Assembly (NCBI GenBank): GCA_026415715.1
Contig: JAOAGO010000023.1
Location: 1-48,123 of the forward strand
Length of the DNA: 48,123 nt
From: Chitinophagaceae bacterium
GTDB taxonomy: Bacteria > Bacteroidota > Bacteroidia > Chitinophagales > Chitinophagaceae
Direction of reading: 5' to 3'
Below, piece by piece: positions 8,031-16,346 of this stretch. Made by a program: the position numbers and the translations under genes. The notes under the pieces are model-generated. The model had not been told where the DNA came from. It made no database searches and saw only the letters and a list, made by a program, of their open reading frames with translations. Every line of letters begins with the position of its first letter. Position 1 is the stretch's first letter.

Positions 8031-8566
8031 GTTTCTATTCGGCTATTATTCATACCGGATTACAAATCGAACGCTGAAAGTATAAATTCAGCCACTGACG
8101 ATTTTTGTTATGGATCACTTCAACCCCGAAGAAATTTAATATTTGATGATTATTTCAATAATTTAAGTAAAACTATCCGTAAGCATATACTCAAAGTTTA
8201 ATAAAATGTTGAATTACATTTTTTATGCTGATAGACCGATTTGAAGATATTCGTTTCAGGCCGAAAATTTATATTATAATAAAAAAATTCGGCGTATTTT
8301 TTAGATTTTCAATCTTATCCAAATCATAAAACCCGACTCGTCCACCGTGAAAATTTTGAAGAATTTATCATGTAGTGCTGTTTTTGAATATTCTCAGAGT
8401 AGATAAACTTTATCTGACCTGTTGCTTACATGGTTGAAAAGTGTTTAAAGTGAGATTACAGATAGTTGAGAATTGGCACAGAACAATATTCACATTTACT
8501 TTCCAAAACAGCATACCCGATTCCGGCAACTGGTTCCTCTGTTTTTCCGTAACTTTATAAAAAATT
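8031..8566. other. Intergenic region without a recognisable gene
   Basis: AT-rich sequence after the GC-rich island. I see no gene or RNA structure in it. Only the last bases look regulatory: TAACTTTA at 8550-8557 is a one-mismatch -7 element about ten bases before the ATG at 8567. Confidence 0.5.
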
Positions 8567-9424
8567 ATGGACCAGCGTATCATTAATTTATACGACGAGT
8601 ACACCCATAAGCCCCTCAGCCGGCAGGAGTTTCTGCAACGTCTCAGTGTGTTGGCGGGCGGCACCACGGCAGCAATGGCGCTGCTGCCTCTGCTGGAAGT
8701 AAATTACGCCAACGCTGCCATTACTGATGCGGATGATTTATTTACGGAATATATTTCCTATCCCGGCACACCGGCCGAAATGAAAGCCTATGTGGCCCGG
8801 CCGAAAAAAAAGAAAAAATATGCAGCCGTGGTGGTGATTCATGAAAACCGGGGATTAAATGCGCATATTGAAGATGTAACCCGTCGGGTGGCCAAGGCCG
8901 GCTATCTGGGCATAGCGCCCAATGCCCTGGCGCCGCTGGGCGGCACCCCCGATAATGCAGACGAAGCCAGAGAAAAATTTCAGAAACTGAATCCGGAAGA
9001 AACCCTGCAAAACTTCATCGGTGTATTCCGCTATCTGAAAACACGGAAAGACTGCAACGGTATTTTCGGATGTGTGGGCTTTTGCTGGGGTGGCGCTATG
9101 GCCAACAACCTGGCCGTACATGTACCCGAACTGAAAGCCGCCGTTTCTTTTTACGGCCGTCAGCCCGCCGCAGAAGACGTTCCCAAAATAAAGGCCGCAA
9201 TTCAGCTTCACTATGCCGAAATGGACGAACGCATCAATGCCGGTATCCCGGCCTATGAAGAGGCGCTCAAAAAAAACAATATCACCTACGAATTGTATAT
9301 GTACGAAGGGGCTCAGCATGCTTTTCACAACGATACCGCCCCCACCCGTTATAATGAAAAAGCCGCAAAGCTGGCCTGGCAGCGCACACTGGAATTTTTT
9401 TCCGGGCATCTGAAAAAGGGATGA
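8567..9424 (+). CDS. Dienelactone hydrolase family protein with a degenerate Tat-like leader
   Basis: A 285-residue alpha/beta hydrolase of the dienelactone hydrolase family. The catalytic triad is visible: Cys173 in GFCWGG, Asp220 in YAEMDERINAG and His251 in GAQHAFHND. The N-terminal 50 residues read like an export leader: SRQEFLQRLSVLAGG at 18-32, a hydrophobic run to about 43, then NYANA. The twin-arginine position reads Arg19-Gln20, so Tat use is doubtful. The substrate is unknown; such enzymes open lactone or ester bonds. Only one base separates its stop from the next gene, which suggests one transcript. Confidence 0.9.
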   Translation: MDQRIINLYDEYTHKPLSRQEFLQRLSVLAGGTTAAMALLPLLEVNYANAAITDADDLFTEYISYPGTPAEMKAYVARPKKKKKYAAVVVIHENRGLNAHIEDVTRRVAKAGYLGIAPNALAPLGGTPDNADEAREKFQKLNPEETLQNFIGVFRYLKTRKDCNGIFGCVGFCWGGAMANNLAVHVPELKAAVSFYGRQPAAEDVPKIKAAIQLHYAEMDERINAGIPAYEEALKKNNITYELYMYEGAQHAFHNDTAPTRYNEKAAKLAWQRTLEFFSGHLKKG

Positions 9425-9425
9425 C

Positions 9426-10067
9426 ATGAGCATAAAAAATTATTTTTCCGTTTTAGGTATTGAGCCCGAGGCCGACATTACAGAAATTAAAAAAGCCTAC
9501 CGAAAACTGGCCCATCAGTTTCATCCTGACAAAAACATGGAAACAGCTCAGCAATTTGCCGAAATCAAAGAAGCCTACGAAGTGTTGACCAATTCGTCAA
9601 AAAGACAAAAATATCTCCGGCAATGGTGGCAGCACTTTCAATCGGAAAGCCGACATAAAACCGAAATCCTCACCTGCGATGAAGCGCTGAAAAGAATACT
9701 CCTGCTGGAAAAATATGTTTCCGGTACGGATGTTTACCGTTTCGATACCGCCGGCATGAAAAATTATATTCTTGCTATATTGAATGAAAATACGTTGAAT
9801 TCTCTGCGAAACCCTGAAGAACAACGCCTGTCGGAGGCCATCTGTTTTTCGCTGATGAGAATATTACGGCCACTGCCCTATCCTTTTAATGCCGATTTGA
9901 TAGATCTTTTAAAACACTTAGCACAGGGAAATGAAACCCTGACCAAATCCGTTGAAAAATTTGCCCGGGAAAATAAAAGCAATACCCTCCGCGAAAAAAT
10001 GTTGCCATGGATTTTGTTTTTTCTCACGTTGCTGATATGTATTTTTATCTGGATTTTTTCTTTGTAA
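9426..10067 (+). CDS. Tail-anchored J-domain protein
   Basis: A 213-residue protein with an N-terminal J domain (residues 4-65), including YFSVLGIEPEADITEIKKAYRKLA, the HPD motif at 33-35 and the helix FAEIKEAYEVLTN. J domains stimulate the ATPase of DnaK. The middle (70-185) is not recognised. The last 22 residues (MLPWILFFLTLLICIFIWIF) form one membrane helix with almost nothing after it, so the protein should be tail-anchored with the J domain in the cytoplasm. There is no G/F region or zinc finger, so it is not the general DnaJ. Its coupling to the dienelactone hydrolase is unexplained. Confidence 0.88.
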   Translation: MSIKNYFSVLGIEPEADITEIKKAYRKLAHQFHPDKNMETAQQFAEIKEAYEVLTNSSKRQKYLRQWWQHFQSESRHKTEILTCDEALKRILLLEKYVSGTDVYRFDTAGMKNYILAILNENTLNSLRNPEEQRLSEAICFSLMRILRPLPYPFNADLIDLLKHLAQGNETLTKSVEKFARENKSNTLREKMLPWILFFLTLLICIFIWIFSL

Positions 10068-10449
10068 AATTTACCTCTAAATAATTTTCAGGCAATTTTT
10101 TCACCCGTTTTCAATCCTCCGTACAATTAGTTTTTCTATAGGCTGTATCTCAACATCCTGATTTTAATTAATTGTATTTAATATGCTTCTTAAATGAAAT
10201 TAATTTTTTATAAAATATTTTTCGATTGTTTTGGTTTATCAATCAAAAACAGAAACAAAATTTCGTCAAGGGTCAAATCGGTTAATAAAATATTTAATAG
10301 TTTGATAATATTACACGAATCAGCTTTAAAATAGCTCAGATAGTATGAATGAAAGTGAAGCATTATTATTATTGATTTTTTAATTTTCATATTATATATT
10401 TAATAATTAAAATTCCTTATTTAAATTATTAACCTTAAAATGAAATTTT
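10068..10449. other. AT-rich intergenic region
   Basis: About 380 bases of very AT-rich DNA between the J-domain gene and the secreted orphan. No gene or hairpin terminator is visible. TATATTTA near 10394-10401 is a weak candidate -7 element for the gene at 10450. Confidence 0.4.
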
Positions 10450-11640
10450 ATGAAAAATCAAATTCCTTTTTTGTTACTTTTTCTTTTTATGCATTCAAAA
10501 ATGCTCTCGCAGGTTACATGCAGCGTAAGCAATATTTCGCTTACTCCGGTTCCCAACAAACCTTTAGAATACGACATCAGTTTCAGCCTGACCGTTTCTC
10601 AGCCTGTAAATGCACAGCTATTGATTGCGGGCTCAATGCCCAACGGCGGAAATCTTATGTCTAACCCCATCCAGGTACAAACTAACACTGGCACCACCAT
10701 CCAACTTTCCGGAAAAATTAACTCAGGAAATACCAGGATTCCGGCAAATACTCCGATTCAATTAAATTTCATTTTGGCCAGAATATGCAGCACTACCGTT
10801 ACGGTCAATTTTCCTCCACATGTAGTCAGCGAATGCCATTATCTGCAAACTTCATCCATCCAATGCCAGTCAAACGGGCGCCTGCGTTATACGCATCGAC
10901 TGGAAACCTTGATGGGAAATTTTGCCAGCGCTACAGTTAAACTCACTCTATACAACGGAACATTTTCATCACCCGGCGCTGGCGGAACATTAAGCGCTAA
11001 TAACTCCGTTCTTCAATACAGTGTATCTGCCTTGAATTCAACCTCCGGCGTATTCAGTTATACAGCTCAGACCACTTCGGGCAGTACTCCGGTAATATTT
11101 GCTGAAATCATAGCGCCTAACGGAAATGTTTTATGTGCCGGTAATATCATGATTGCACCTCATACCAGTTTGTGTGTGAAACAAGAGCGGATTTGTGACA
11201 ACTTAACTCCGAATTTTATTTCATCGGCTTTAATACCACAGGGGAACATTTTACAAACGGCTTTTTCCATACAACCCGCTTCGGGGGCAAATCTGATGAT
11301 GATTAATGTTTCATTGGTAAATGTGGAAAGGCGTTCTGAATGTCCGAACACTCCTCCTACTGAATGGACATCTATTTTATCAAATAATCAACCTTATATA
11401 AATATTTCCGGCATTCCCGGAGCTGTACAGGCTAATTTGCCGGTTCCGAATTCCATATCGGTAAATTATAATCCCCCGCTCAATGCATCAAATACCATCT
11501 ATTTCAATATACCTTTTGCTGCTTTACCTGCAAAAACAGGTACTTGTACCGAAAGATTACGTTTCACCATAAGAATGGTTTTCAGAAATAACAATAATTG
11601 CGAATTTGAAGTGTTGCGATTTGCAGAAATTCAACGATAA
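10450..11640 (+). CDS. Secreted protein of unknown function, cysteine-rich, beta-rich
   Basis: A 396-residue protein that I do not recognise. It begins MKNQIPFLLLFLFMHSKMLSQ, a signal peptide ending near residue 21. The mature part is rich in Ser, Thr, Asn and Pro, with many short beta-type segments, and has about a dozen cysteines scattered in pairs (for example ECHYLQTSSIQC and CVKQERIC). This suggests a disulfide-stabilised extracellular beta protein. No type IX C-terminal domain or lipobox is clear. An ATG at 10440 in another frame is not used. It stands alone between an AT-rich spacer and a strong terminator. Confidence 0.8.
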   Translation: MKNQIPFLLLFLFMHSKMLSQVTCSVSNISLTPVPNKPLEYDISFSLTVSQPVNAQLLIAGSMPNGGNLMSNPIQVQTNTGTTIQLSGKINSGNTRIPANTPIQLNFILARICSTTVTVNFPPHVVSECHYLQTSSIQCQSNGRLRYTHRLETLMGNFASATVKLTLYNGTFSSPGAGGTLSANNSVLQYSVSALNSTSGVFSYTAQTTSGSTPVIFAEIIAPNGNVLCAGNIMIAPHTSLCVKQERICDNLTPNFISSALIPQGNILQTAFSIQPASGANLMMINVSLVNVERRSECPNTPPTEWTSILSNNQPYINISGIPGAVQANLPVPNSISVNYNPPLNASNTIYFNIPFAALPAKTGTCTERLRFTIRMVFRNNNNCEFEVLRFAEIQR

Positions 11641-11655
11641 TCATTTCTGCCCGAT

Positions 11656-11705
11656 AATGCGGGTTTTTGACTTTGATAGTTTCTTTCAAAAACCCGCATT
11701 TTTTA
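11656..11705 (+). terminator. Rho-independent terminator
   Basis: A perfect 15-base inverted repeat, AATGCGGGTTTTTGA (11656-11670) and TCAAAAACCCGCATT (11686-11700), with a 15-base loop, followed by a T run. It lies 16 bases after the stop of the secreted orphan. Confidence 0.92.
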
Positions 11706-11857
11706 TTCAGCTCGATGGATTCCAAAGAGTCAGTTTGCACACCGTTGTGATGAATAGAAAAAATAAATTAGGTTAACTTTTACATTTCATCAGAGGACTA
11801 CAAAGGATAAGCCGTTTTTTCATGACCAAGGCAAAATGTTTGTATCAGTTGAATTTC

Positions 11858-12853
11858 TTAAATCCTTTTCAGCAACTGACTCGTTTTCTGAATAACTTCT
11901 TCCGCTTCAATACGGTTCATACAATGAAAATGCCCCAACGGGCAACGACGATATCCGATTTTGGAACAGGGGCGGCACCAGAGTTTTTTCACTTCTACAA
12001 TTTCATAAGGAACAGGCCTGTTTCCGTAATAAGGCGTCATTCCGAATGCAGGCACCGTATTACCCCATAACGAAATGATTGGCTTGCGGAAAGCGGCAGC
12101 AATGTGCATCAGTCCCGTATCGTGAGTGATGACTAATCTGGATTTTCGGATTAAATCGGCGCTTTCATTGAGGCTGAATTTACCACAGGCATTATAAACT
12201 TTAATATCGTCAACCGAAGCAATAGCCTTTCCGTTTTCGGCATCTTCCGGTCCGCCCAGTAAAATGACGGGATGCTGAATCATCCGGCAAAAAGTCTTCC
12301 ACTTTTCAACAGGCCATTTCTTCGTATGGTGGGCCGCCCCGATGACACAGGCAATAAATCCGGCCCGATGCGATGTCGGAATATCCGAATACGGCACTTC
12401 TTCTTCTGACGAAATAAAATAATCAAGCCCCTCCCCGTCATTCCTTACACCGAAAGAGGCTAAGGTTTTCAGATATCTGTCCACAAGATGAACTTTCGGC
12501 AATACATTAATTTTAAATGCGGTGTAGAAATACTTTTCAATATTCAGCTTGTAGTAAGAAAATGATTTTTTGCGCAGCGCCCGTTTTACCCGCAGCGTTC
12601 GAAGGTTATGATGCAGGTCAATGATATAATCATAATGCTCTGTCCTAAGGGTTTCTATCATCAATTCCCAGCTGTGAGCCAGGGTGTGCACGGCATCGAG
12701 GTAAGGATTATGTTTAACAACGGGCAGAAATTGTTCCTTCACCAGAATATGAACCTCTGCATCCGGCACCTGCTTTTTCAGGCAGCGGATAACCGGCGTA
12801 GTCAGCACAATATCCCCTATGGATGAAAAACGTATAATGAGAAATTTAGGCAC
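11858..12853 (-). CDS. Family 9 glycosyltransferase (heptosyltransferase-like)
   Basis: A 331-residue GT9 protein, family of the LPS inner-core heptosyltransferases. The N-terminus FLIIRFSSIGDIVLTTPVIRCLKK is the acceptor-side Rossmann motif. Residues near 180-200 read IGAAHHTKKWPVEKW, and THDTGLMHIAAAFRKPIISLWG is the sugar-nucleotide site of the family. A cysteine-bearing segment CRPCSKIGYRRCPLG lies near the C-terminus, as in many GT9 members. It probably adds a sugar to a surface glycan from the cytoplasmic membrane face. It is the last gene of a four-gene unit, five bases after the MFS gene. Confidence 0.9.
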   Translation of the reverse strand: MPKFLIIRFSSIGDIVLTTPVIRCLKKQVPDAEVHILVKEQFLPVVKHNPYLDAVHTLAHSWELMIETLRTEHYDYIIDLHHNLRTLRVKRALRKKSFSYYKLNIEKYFYTAFKINVLPKVHLVDRYLKTLASFGVRNDGEGLDYFISSEEEVPYSDIPTSHRAGFIACVIGAAHHTKKWPVEKWKTFCRMIQHPVILLGGPEDAENGKAIASVDDIKVYNACGKFSLNESADLIRKSRLVITHDTGLMHIAAAFRKPIISLWGNTVPAFGMTPYYGNRPVPYEIVEVKKLWCRPCSKIGYRRCPLGHFHCMNRIEAEEVIQKTSQLLKRI

Positions 12854-12858
12854 TGTTT

Positions 12859-14103
12859 TCAGGGCATCATTTCTTCCATTTCAAGATAATCGAGGTCTTT
12901 GTTAAATGTTTCTTTCGTATAAAAGGCGGCCGTTACGGTGATGATCATGATGATAAGTCCGGTAAGCCAGCCTGCCGTTACATAGTCTGTAATAATCCGC
13001 AACAACTGAAACAAAGGCAAAATAAACACCGTCAACATACCCCGAACCATATTGGGAATGGTGGTGGCGGCCGTGGCTCTTAAGTTTGTGCCAAACTGCT
13101 CGGCTCCCATGGTTACAAAAATGGCCCAAAAGCCTGTACCGAACCCTAAACCTGCGCATATCCAGTACATTTGTTGAGAGGTACCTCCCCACAGCGACGT
13201 AAAAAATAATACAATAAAAAAGGCCGTAATGGCATAAAAAATATATAATGCCTTTTTACGGCTGCGCAGCCATTGGCTAACCAATCCGATCAGGATATCA
13301 CCCGCTGATATGGCCGCATAGGCAAACATAATGGCTCGTCCGGAATCTATTTTTTCCGCAATCCCGAAATACTCTCCGAATTCTTTGGAAAAAGTAACCA
13401 GTACGCCAATCACATACCAGGTGGGCAATCCAATGAGAATACTGAGCAGATACCGCCGAAACCGCTCGCCGTTATTGAACAGCATGATGAATTTCCCTTT
13501 GGCTACATCCAGTTGTTTTACTTTGTGAAACATTCCTGATTCAAATACCGAAATGCGTAAAATCAGCAACAGCAATCCCATCCCTCCTCCTATAAAATAA
13601 CAGGTACGCCAGTGAAAAGCTTCTTTCAAAAAATAAGCCAGCACGGCGCCCAGCAAACCGATGCCGGCTACCATAGAAGTGGCAACTCCGCGTTTTTCTT
13701 TTGGAATTAGTTCCGAAACCAAAGTAATACCGGCTCCCAGCTCTCCGGCCAGCCCGATACCGGCAATAAAACGAATGATTTTAAACTGCGTTACATTGTC
13801 AACAAACCCATTAGCAATATTTCCCAGTGAGTAGAGCAAGATGGAACCGAACAATACGCTTAAACGCCCTTTTTTATCGCCCATCACACCCCAGATAATA
13901 CCGCCGAGAAGCAGTCCGGCCATTTGCCACATCAGTATGGCTTCGCCTTGTTTTAACACTTCCTCTTCACTCAGGCCTAATGAACGAAGGCTCGGTACTC
14001 TGGTAATGCTGAAAAGCAACAAATCATAAATATCCACAAAATAGCCGAGAGCGGCCACTATGACCGGGATGGACAGCAAGCCGTAGGTTCGCGAATCGTT
14101 CAT
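12859..14103 (-). CDS. MFS transporter, metabolite:proton symporter type
   Basis: A 414-residue major facilitator protein with about twelve membrane helices. The loop 2-3 signature reads GVMGDKKGRL, and LAGELGAGITLVSELIPKEKRG matches the helix 4-5 region of sugar and organic-acid symporters. WAIFVTMGAEQFGTNLRATAATTIPNMVRG is the equivalent motif in the second half. The substrate is not evident. It lies 12 bases after the DedA gene and 5 bases before the glycosyltransferase gene, so it is part of one transcript. Confidence 0.88.
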   Translation of the reverse strand: MNDSRTYGLLSIPVIVAALGYFVDIYDLLLFSITRVPSLRSLGLSEEEVLKQGEAILMWQMAGLLLGGIIWGVMGDKKGRLSVLFGSILLYSLGNIANGFVDNVTQFKIIRFIAGIGLAGELGAGITLVSELIPKEKRGVATSMVAGIGLLGAVLAYFLKEAFHWRTCYFIGGGMGLLLLILRISVFESGMFHKVKQLDVAKGKFIMLFNNGERFRRYLLSILIGLPTWYVIGVLVTFSKEFGEYFGIAEKIDSGRAIMFAYAAISAGDILIGLVSQWLRSRKKALYIFYAITAFFIVLFFTSLWGGTSQQMYWICAGLGFGTGFWAIFVTMGAEQFGTNLRATAATTIPNMVRGMLTVFILPLFQLLRIITDYVTAGWLTGLIIMIITVTAAFYTKETFNKDLDYLEMEEMMP

Positions 14104-14115
14104 GAAACAGAATTT

Positions 14116-14874
14116 TTAATTCTTATTCTCTGAATTCAGATTTTTTTCTTTTCTTTTTACCGAAAGTGAAAACATTTTGATGAGCACCGGCGCCGTGGTC
14201 ACAATAACTATCCCCAGTACAATCAGTTCTAAATGCTCTTTCAGATCGAAACCGAATTTGTCCAAAATCCATTTCTGCAAAAAATATCCGGCAAATACCA
14301 TGGAAATGACCCAGGCTATACAGCCTACCACATTAAAAAAATGAAATTTTTGCCGGTTCATCTGCACGATGCCTGCTACAATAGGTGCAAAGGTGCGAAT
14401 GAAAGGCAGAAACCGGGCTGCTATAATAGCTACACCTCCGTGTTTATCATAAAATTCTTTAGCCTGATACAAGTACCTTTTTTTAAACAAAAACCGGTCT
14501 CGCCACTGATACATGGCAGGCCCTACTTTTCTGCCCGTCCAGTATCCCACCATATTACCGGCAATGCCGCAAACAGCAATGAGTGCTATCAGGGCTATCA
14601 GGTCAAACCAATAAGAGTAGGGATATTGAAAGCCAAATAATTTCAGAAACTGATATCCCAGACCGGGAAATGTTTCGCCTGTTTTTGAAGTAATCTCGTG
14701 AGCATAAATACCGGCCACAAATAACAATGAATCGCCGGGAAGAAAAAAGCCGAAAAACAAACCCGTTTCCGCAAAAACGATAAATAATAAAAGCCATAAG
14801 CCTCCGTTTTCCACATACCACTGCGGCTGTAACAACTGGCTCCAGTGAAAGCCGTCCAGGAAAAACAAATCCAT
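14116..14874 (-). CDS. DedA family membrane protein
   Basis: A 252-residue DedA/VTT protein from the ATG at 14874. A longer frame to 14991 exists, but it runs back into the upstream symporter gene and adds a non-membrane tail, so I reject it. Typical segments are FAETGLFFGFFLPGDSLLF, GNMVGYWTGRKVG, and RFLPFIRTFAPIVAGIVQMNRQKF with the conserved arginines and prolines. DedA proteins are linked to lipid-carrier recycling and membrane homeostasis; the exact role here is unknown. The C-terminus is a basic cytoplasmic tail. Confidence 0.92.
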   Translation of the reverse strand: MDLFFLDGFHWSQLLQPQWYVENGGLWLLLFIVFAETGLFFGFFLPGDSLLFVAGIYAHEITSKTGETFPGLGYQFLKLFGFQYPYSYWFDLIALIALIAVCGIAGNMVGYWTGRKVGPAMYQWRDRFLFKKRYLYQAKEFYDKHGGVAIIAARFLPFIRTFAPIVAGIVQMNRQKFHFFNVVGCIAWVISMVFAGYFLQKWILDKFGFDLKEHLELIVLGIVIVTTAPVLIKMFSLSVKRKEKNLNSENKN

Positions 14875-14888
14875 AGCGAATTGATATT

Positions 14889-16178
14889 TTAAGAGCGTTC
14901 CGTAATTGAAGGATGTTCCAGCTTGCCCATGCCGTGGGCGATTATGGTGGCTACCGTACAGTCGCTGGTTACGTTGGCCACTGTACGGCACATATCCAGC
15001 GGACGATCCACTGCAAAAATAAGCGCAAGACCGGCTTCAGGAATACCTGCCTGAGCCAGCACAATCACTAGCATAACCATGCCTGCACCCGGCACTGCTG
15101 CCGAACCGATGGAAGCCAACGTGGCAGTCAATATAATTCCCAGTTGTGTTTGCAAATCTAAATGCATGCCGAAGGCCTGTGCTATAAACACTGCCGCTAC
15201 CGCCTGATACAAACTGGTTCCGTCCATATTTACCGTAGCGCCTATCGGCAATACAAAACTGCTGACTTCATTATCCACGCCAACATTTTTTTCAATGCAC
15301 TCCATCGTAACGGGCAATGTGGCGGCGCTGGAACTTGTGGAAAAAGCCAGCAACTGAGCCGGCGATATCTGTCTGATAAACTGAAACGGATTTCTTCGGG
15401 TAAACAATAAAATCAAGCCCGGATAAAACACAAACAACAGCACGGCAATGCCGCTAACTACCGAAACGGCATATTTTCCCAACGCTTTGAAAATATCCCA
15501 ACCCGGCGATTCGGCAATCAGCGCTGCCATAAGCGCAAAAACGCCGAAAGGCGCGGTTTTCATTATCAGGTCAATCACTTTCAGTATCACGTCATTCATG
15601 CTGTCGAAAAAAGATTTCATCGGCCTTGCCCTTTCTTCGGGGATTAAAATCAGAGCCACTCCGAGCAGTAAGGCAAAAAAGATAACCTGCAACATGGTGG
15701 TATTACTTGAAGCGGCTTTAACGACGTTGTCGGGCACAATATCTTCTAAAAACTTCAGCGGGCCGGCTTTTTTCTGCAGCTCAGCTTCCTGTTGTTTTTT
15801 TACCGCATCCACACCATAGCTGGCCAGCATCTGTGTGCGGGTTTCTTCTTTTATGGCATAACCCGGTTTAATAATGTTTACGATGATAAGTCCCATAGAT
15901 ACGGCAAACACTGTAGTGAACAAATAAAACACTACCGTACGTATCCCCATGGATGAGAGCCTGGACACATCTTTTAAATCAGAAACACCCTTAATCAGCG
16001 ATGCCAGGATGAGCGGGATGGCAATCATTTTAAGCAAATTGATAAATATGGTGCCGAAGGGTTTAATCCAGTTTTTGGTAAATGCCACACCTCCCGTAAA
16101 CTGAAGGGCTATCATCGCAAACAACACACCCAGCAGCATGCCCGCCAGTATTTTAACATATAAAGGAATTTTTTTCAT
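14889..16178 (-). CDS. Dicarboxylate/amino acid:cation symporter (DAACS family)
   Basis: A 429-residue GltP/DctA-type carrier. The re-entrant hairpin motif STSSSAATLPVTMEC, the following GATVNMDGTSLYQ (cation site) and DRPLDMCRTVANVTSDC near the C-terminus are diagnostic. It imports acidic amino acids or C4-dicarboxylates with sodium or protons. It is the first gene of the operon DAACS-DedA-MFS-GT9. On the - strand a TTG followed by the box TTATTTTG (16208-16201) lies about 22 bases upstream of the start and may be its promoter, though the match is imperfect. Confidence 0.95.
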   Translation of the reverse strand: MKKIPLYVKILAGMLLGVLFAMIALQFTGGVAFTKNWIKPFGTIFINLLKMIAIPLILASLIKGVSDLKDVSRLSSMGIRTVVFYLFTTVFAVSMGLIIVNIIKPGYAIKEETRTQMLASYGVDAVKKQQEAELQKKAGPLKFLEDIVPDNVVKAASSNTTMLQVIFFALLLGVALILIPEERARPMKSFFDSMNDVILKVIDLIMKTAPFGVFALMAALIAESPGWDIFKALGKYAVSVVSGIAVLLFVFYPGLILLFTRRNPFQFIRQISPAQLLAFSTSSSAATLPVTMECIEKNVGVDNEVSSFVLPIGATVNMDGTSLYQAVAAVFIAQAFGMHLDLQTQLGIILTATLASIGSAAVPGAGMVMLVIVLAQAGIPEAGLALIFAVDRPLDMCRTVANVTSDCTVATIIAHGMGKLEHPSITERS

Positions 16179-16285
16179 AACTGAAAAACGCTTAAACCGG
16201 CAAAATAAAACTTTTCAGATAAACAATTTTAAAAACATACCCATACGGAACGGGTTGCAGCCGCTGTACAGACGAATAAAATTTT

Positions 16286-16318
16286 TTTGGCAAATTCAGA
16301 AATAAGTCAATATCTTTT
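16286..16318 (+). promoter_or_regulatory. Bacteroidota-type promoter for the AGCS symporter
   Basis: TTTG at 16286-16289 and TATCTTTT at 16311-16318 (seven of eight against TAnnTTTG) are 21 bases apart. They place the transcription start near 16325, just upstream of the ATG at 16347. The promoter rules out the longer TTG-initiated frame at 16287. Confidence 0.5.
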
Positions 16319-16346
16319 AGCCCGATTTCAAAACCAAAACCAATAT

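Noticed and set aside
7558-8085. Long + strand open frame opposite the SOD gene and through the GC-rich island
   Set aside because: It is antisense to a clear SOD gene, has no domain, and its end lies in repeat sequence.
8410-8667. - strand frame before the dienelactone hydrolase
   Set aside because: It is antisense to the gene start and has no supporting motif.
14875-14991. Longer DedA start
   Set aside because: It would overlap the symporter gene by about 100 bases and add a His/Arg-rich tail not seen in DedA proteins.
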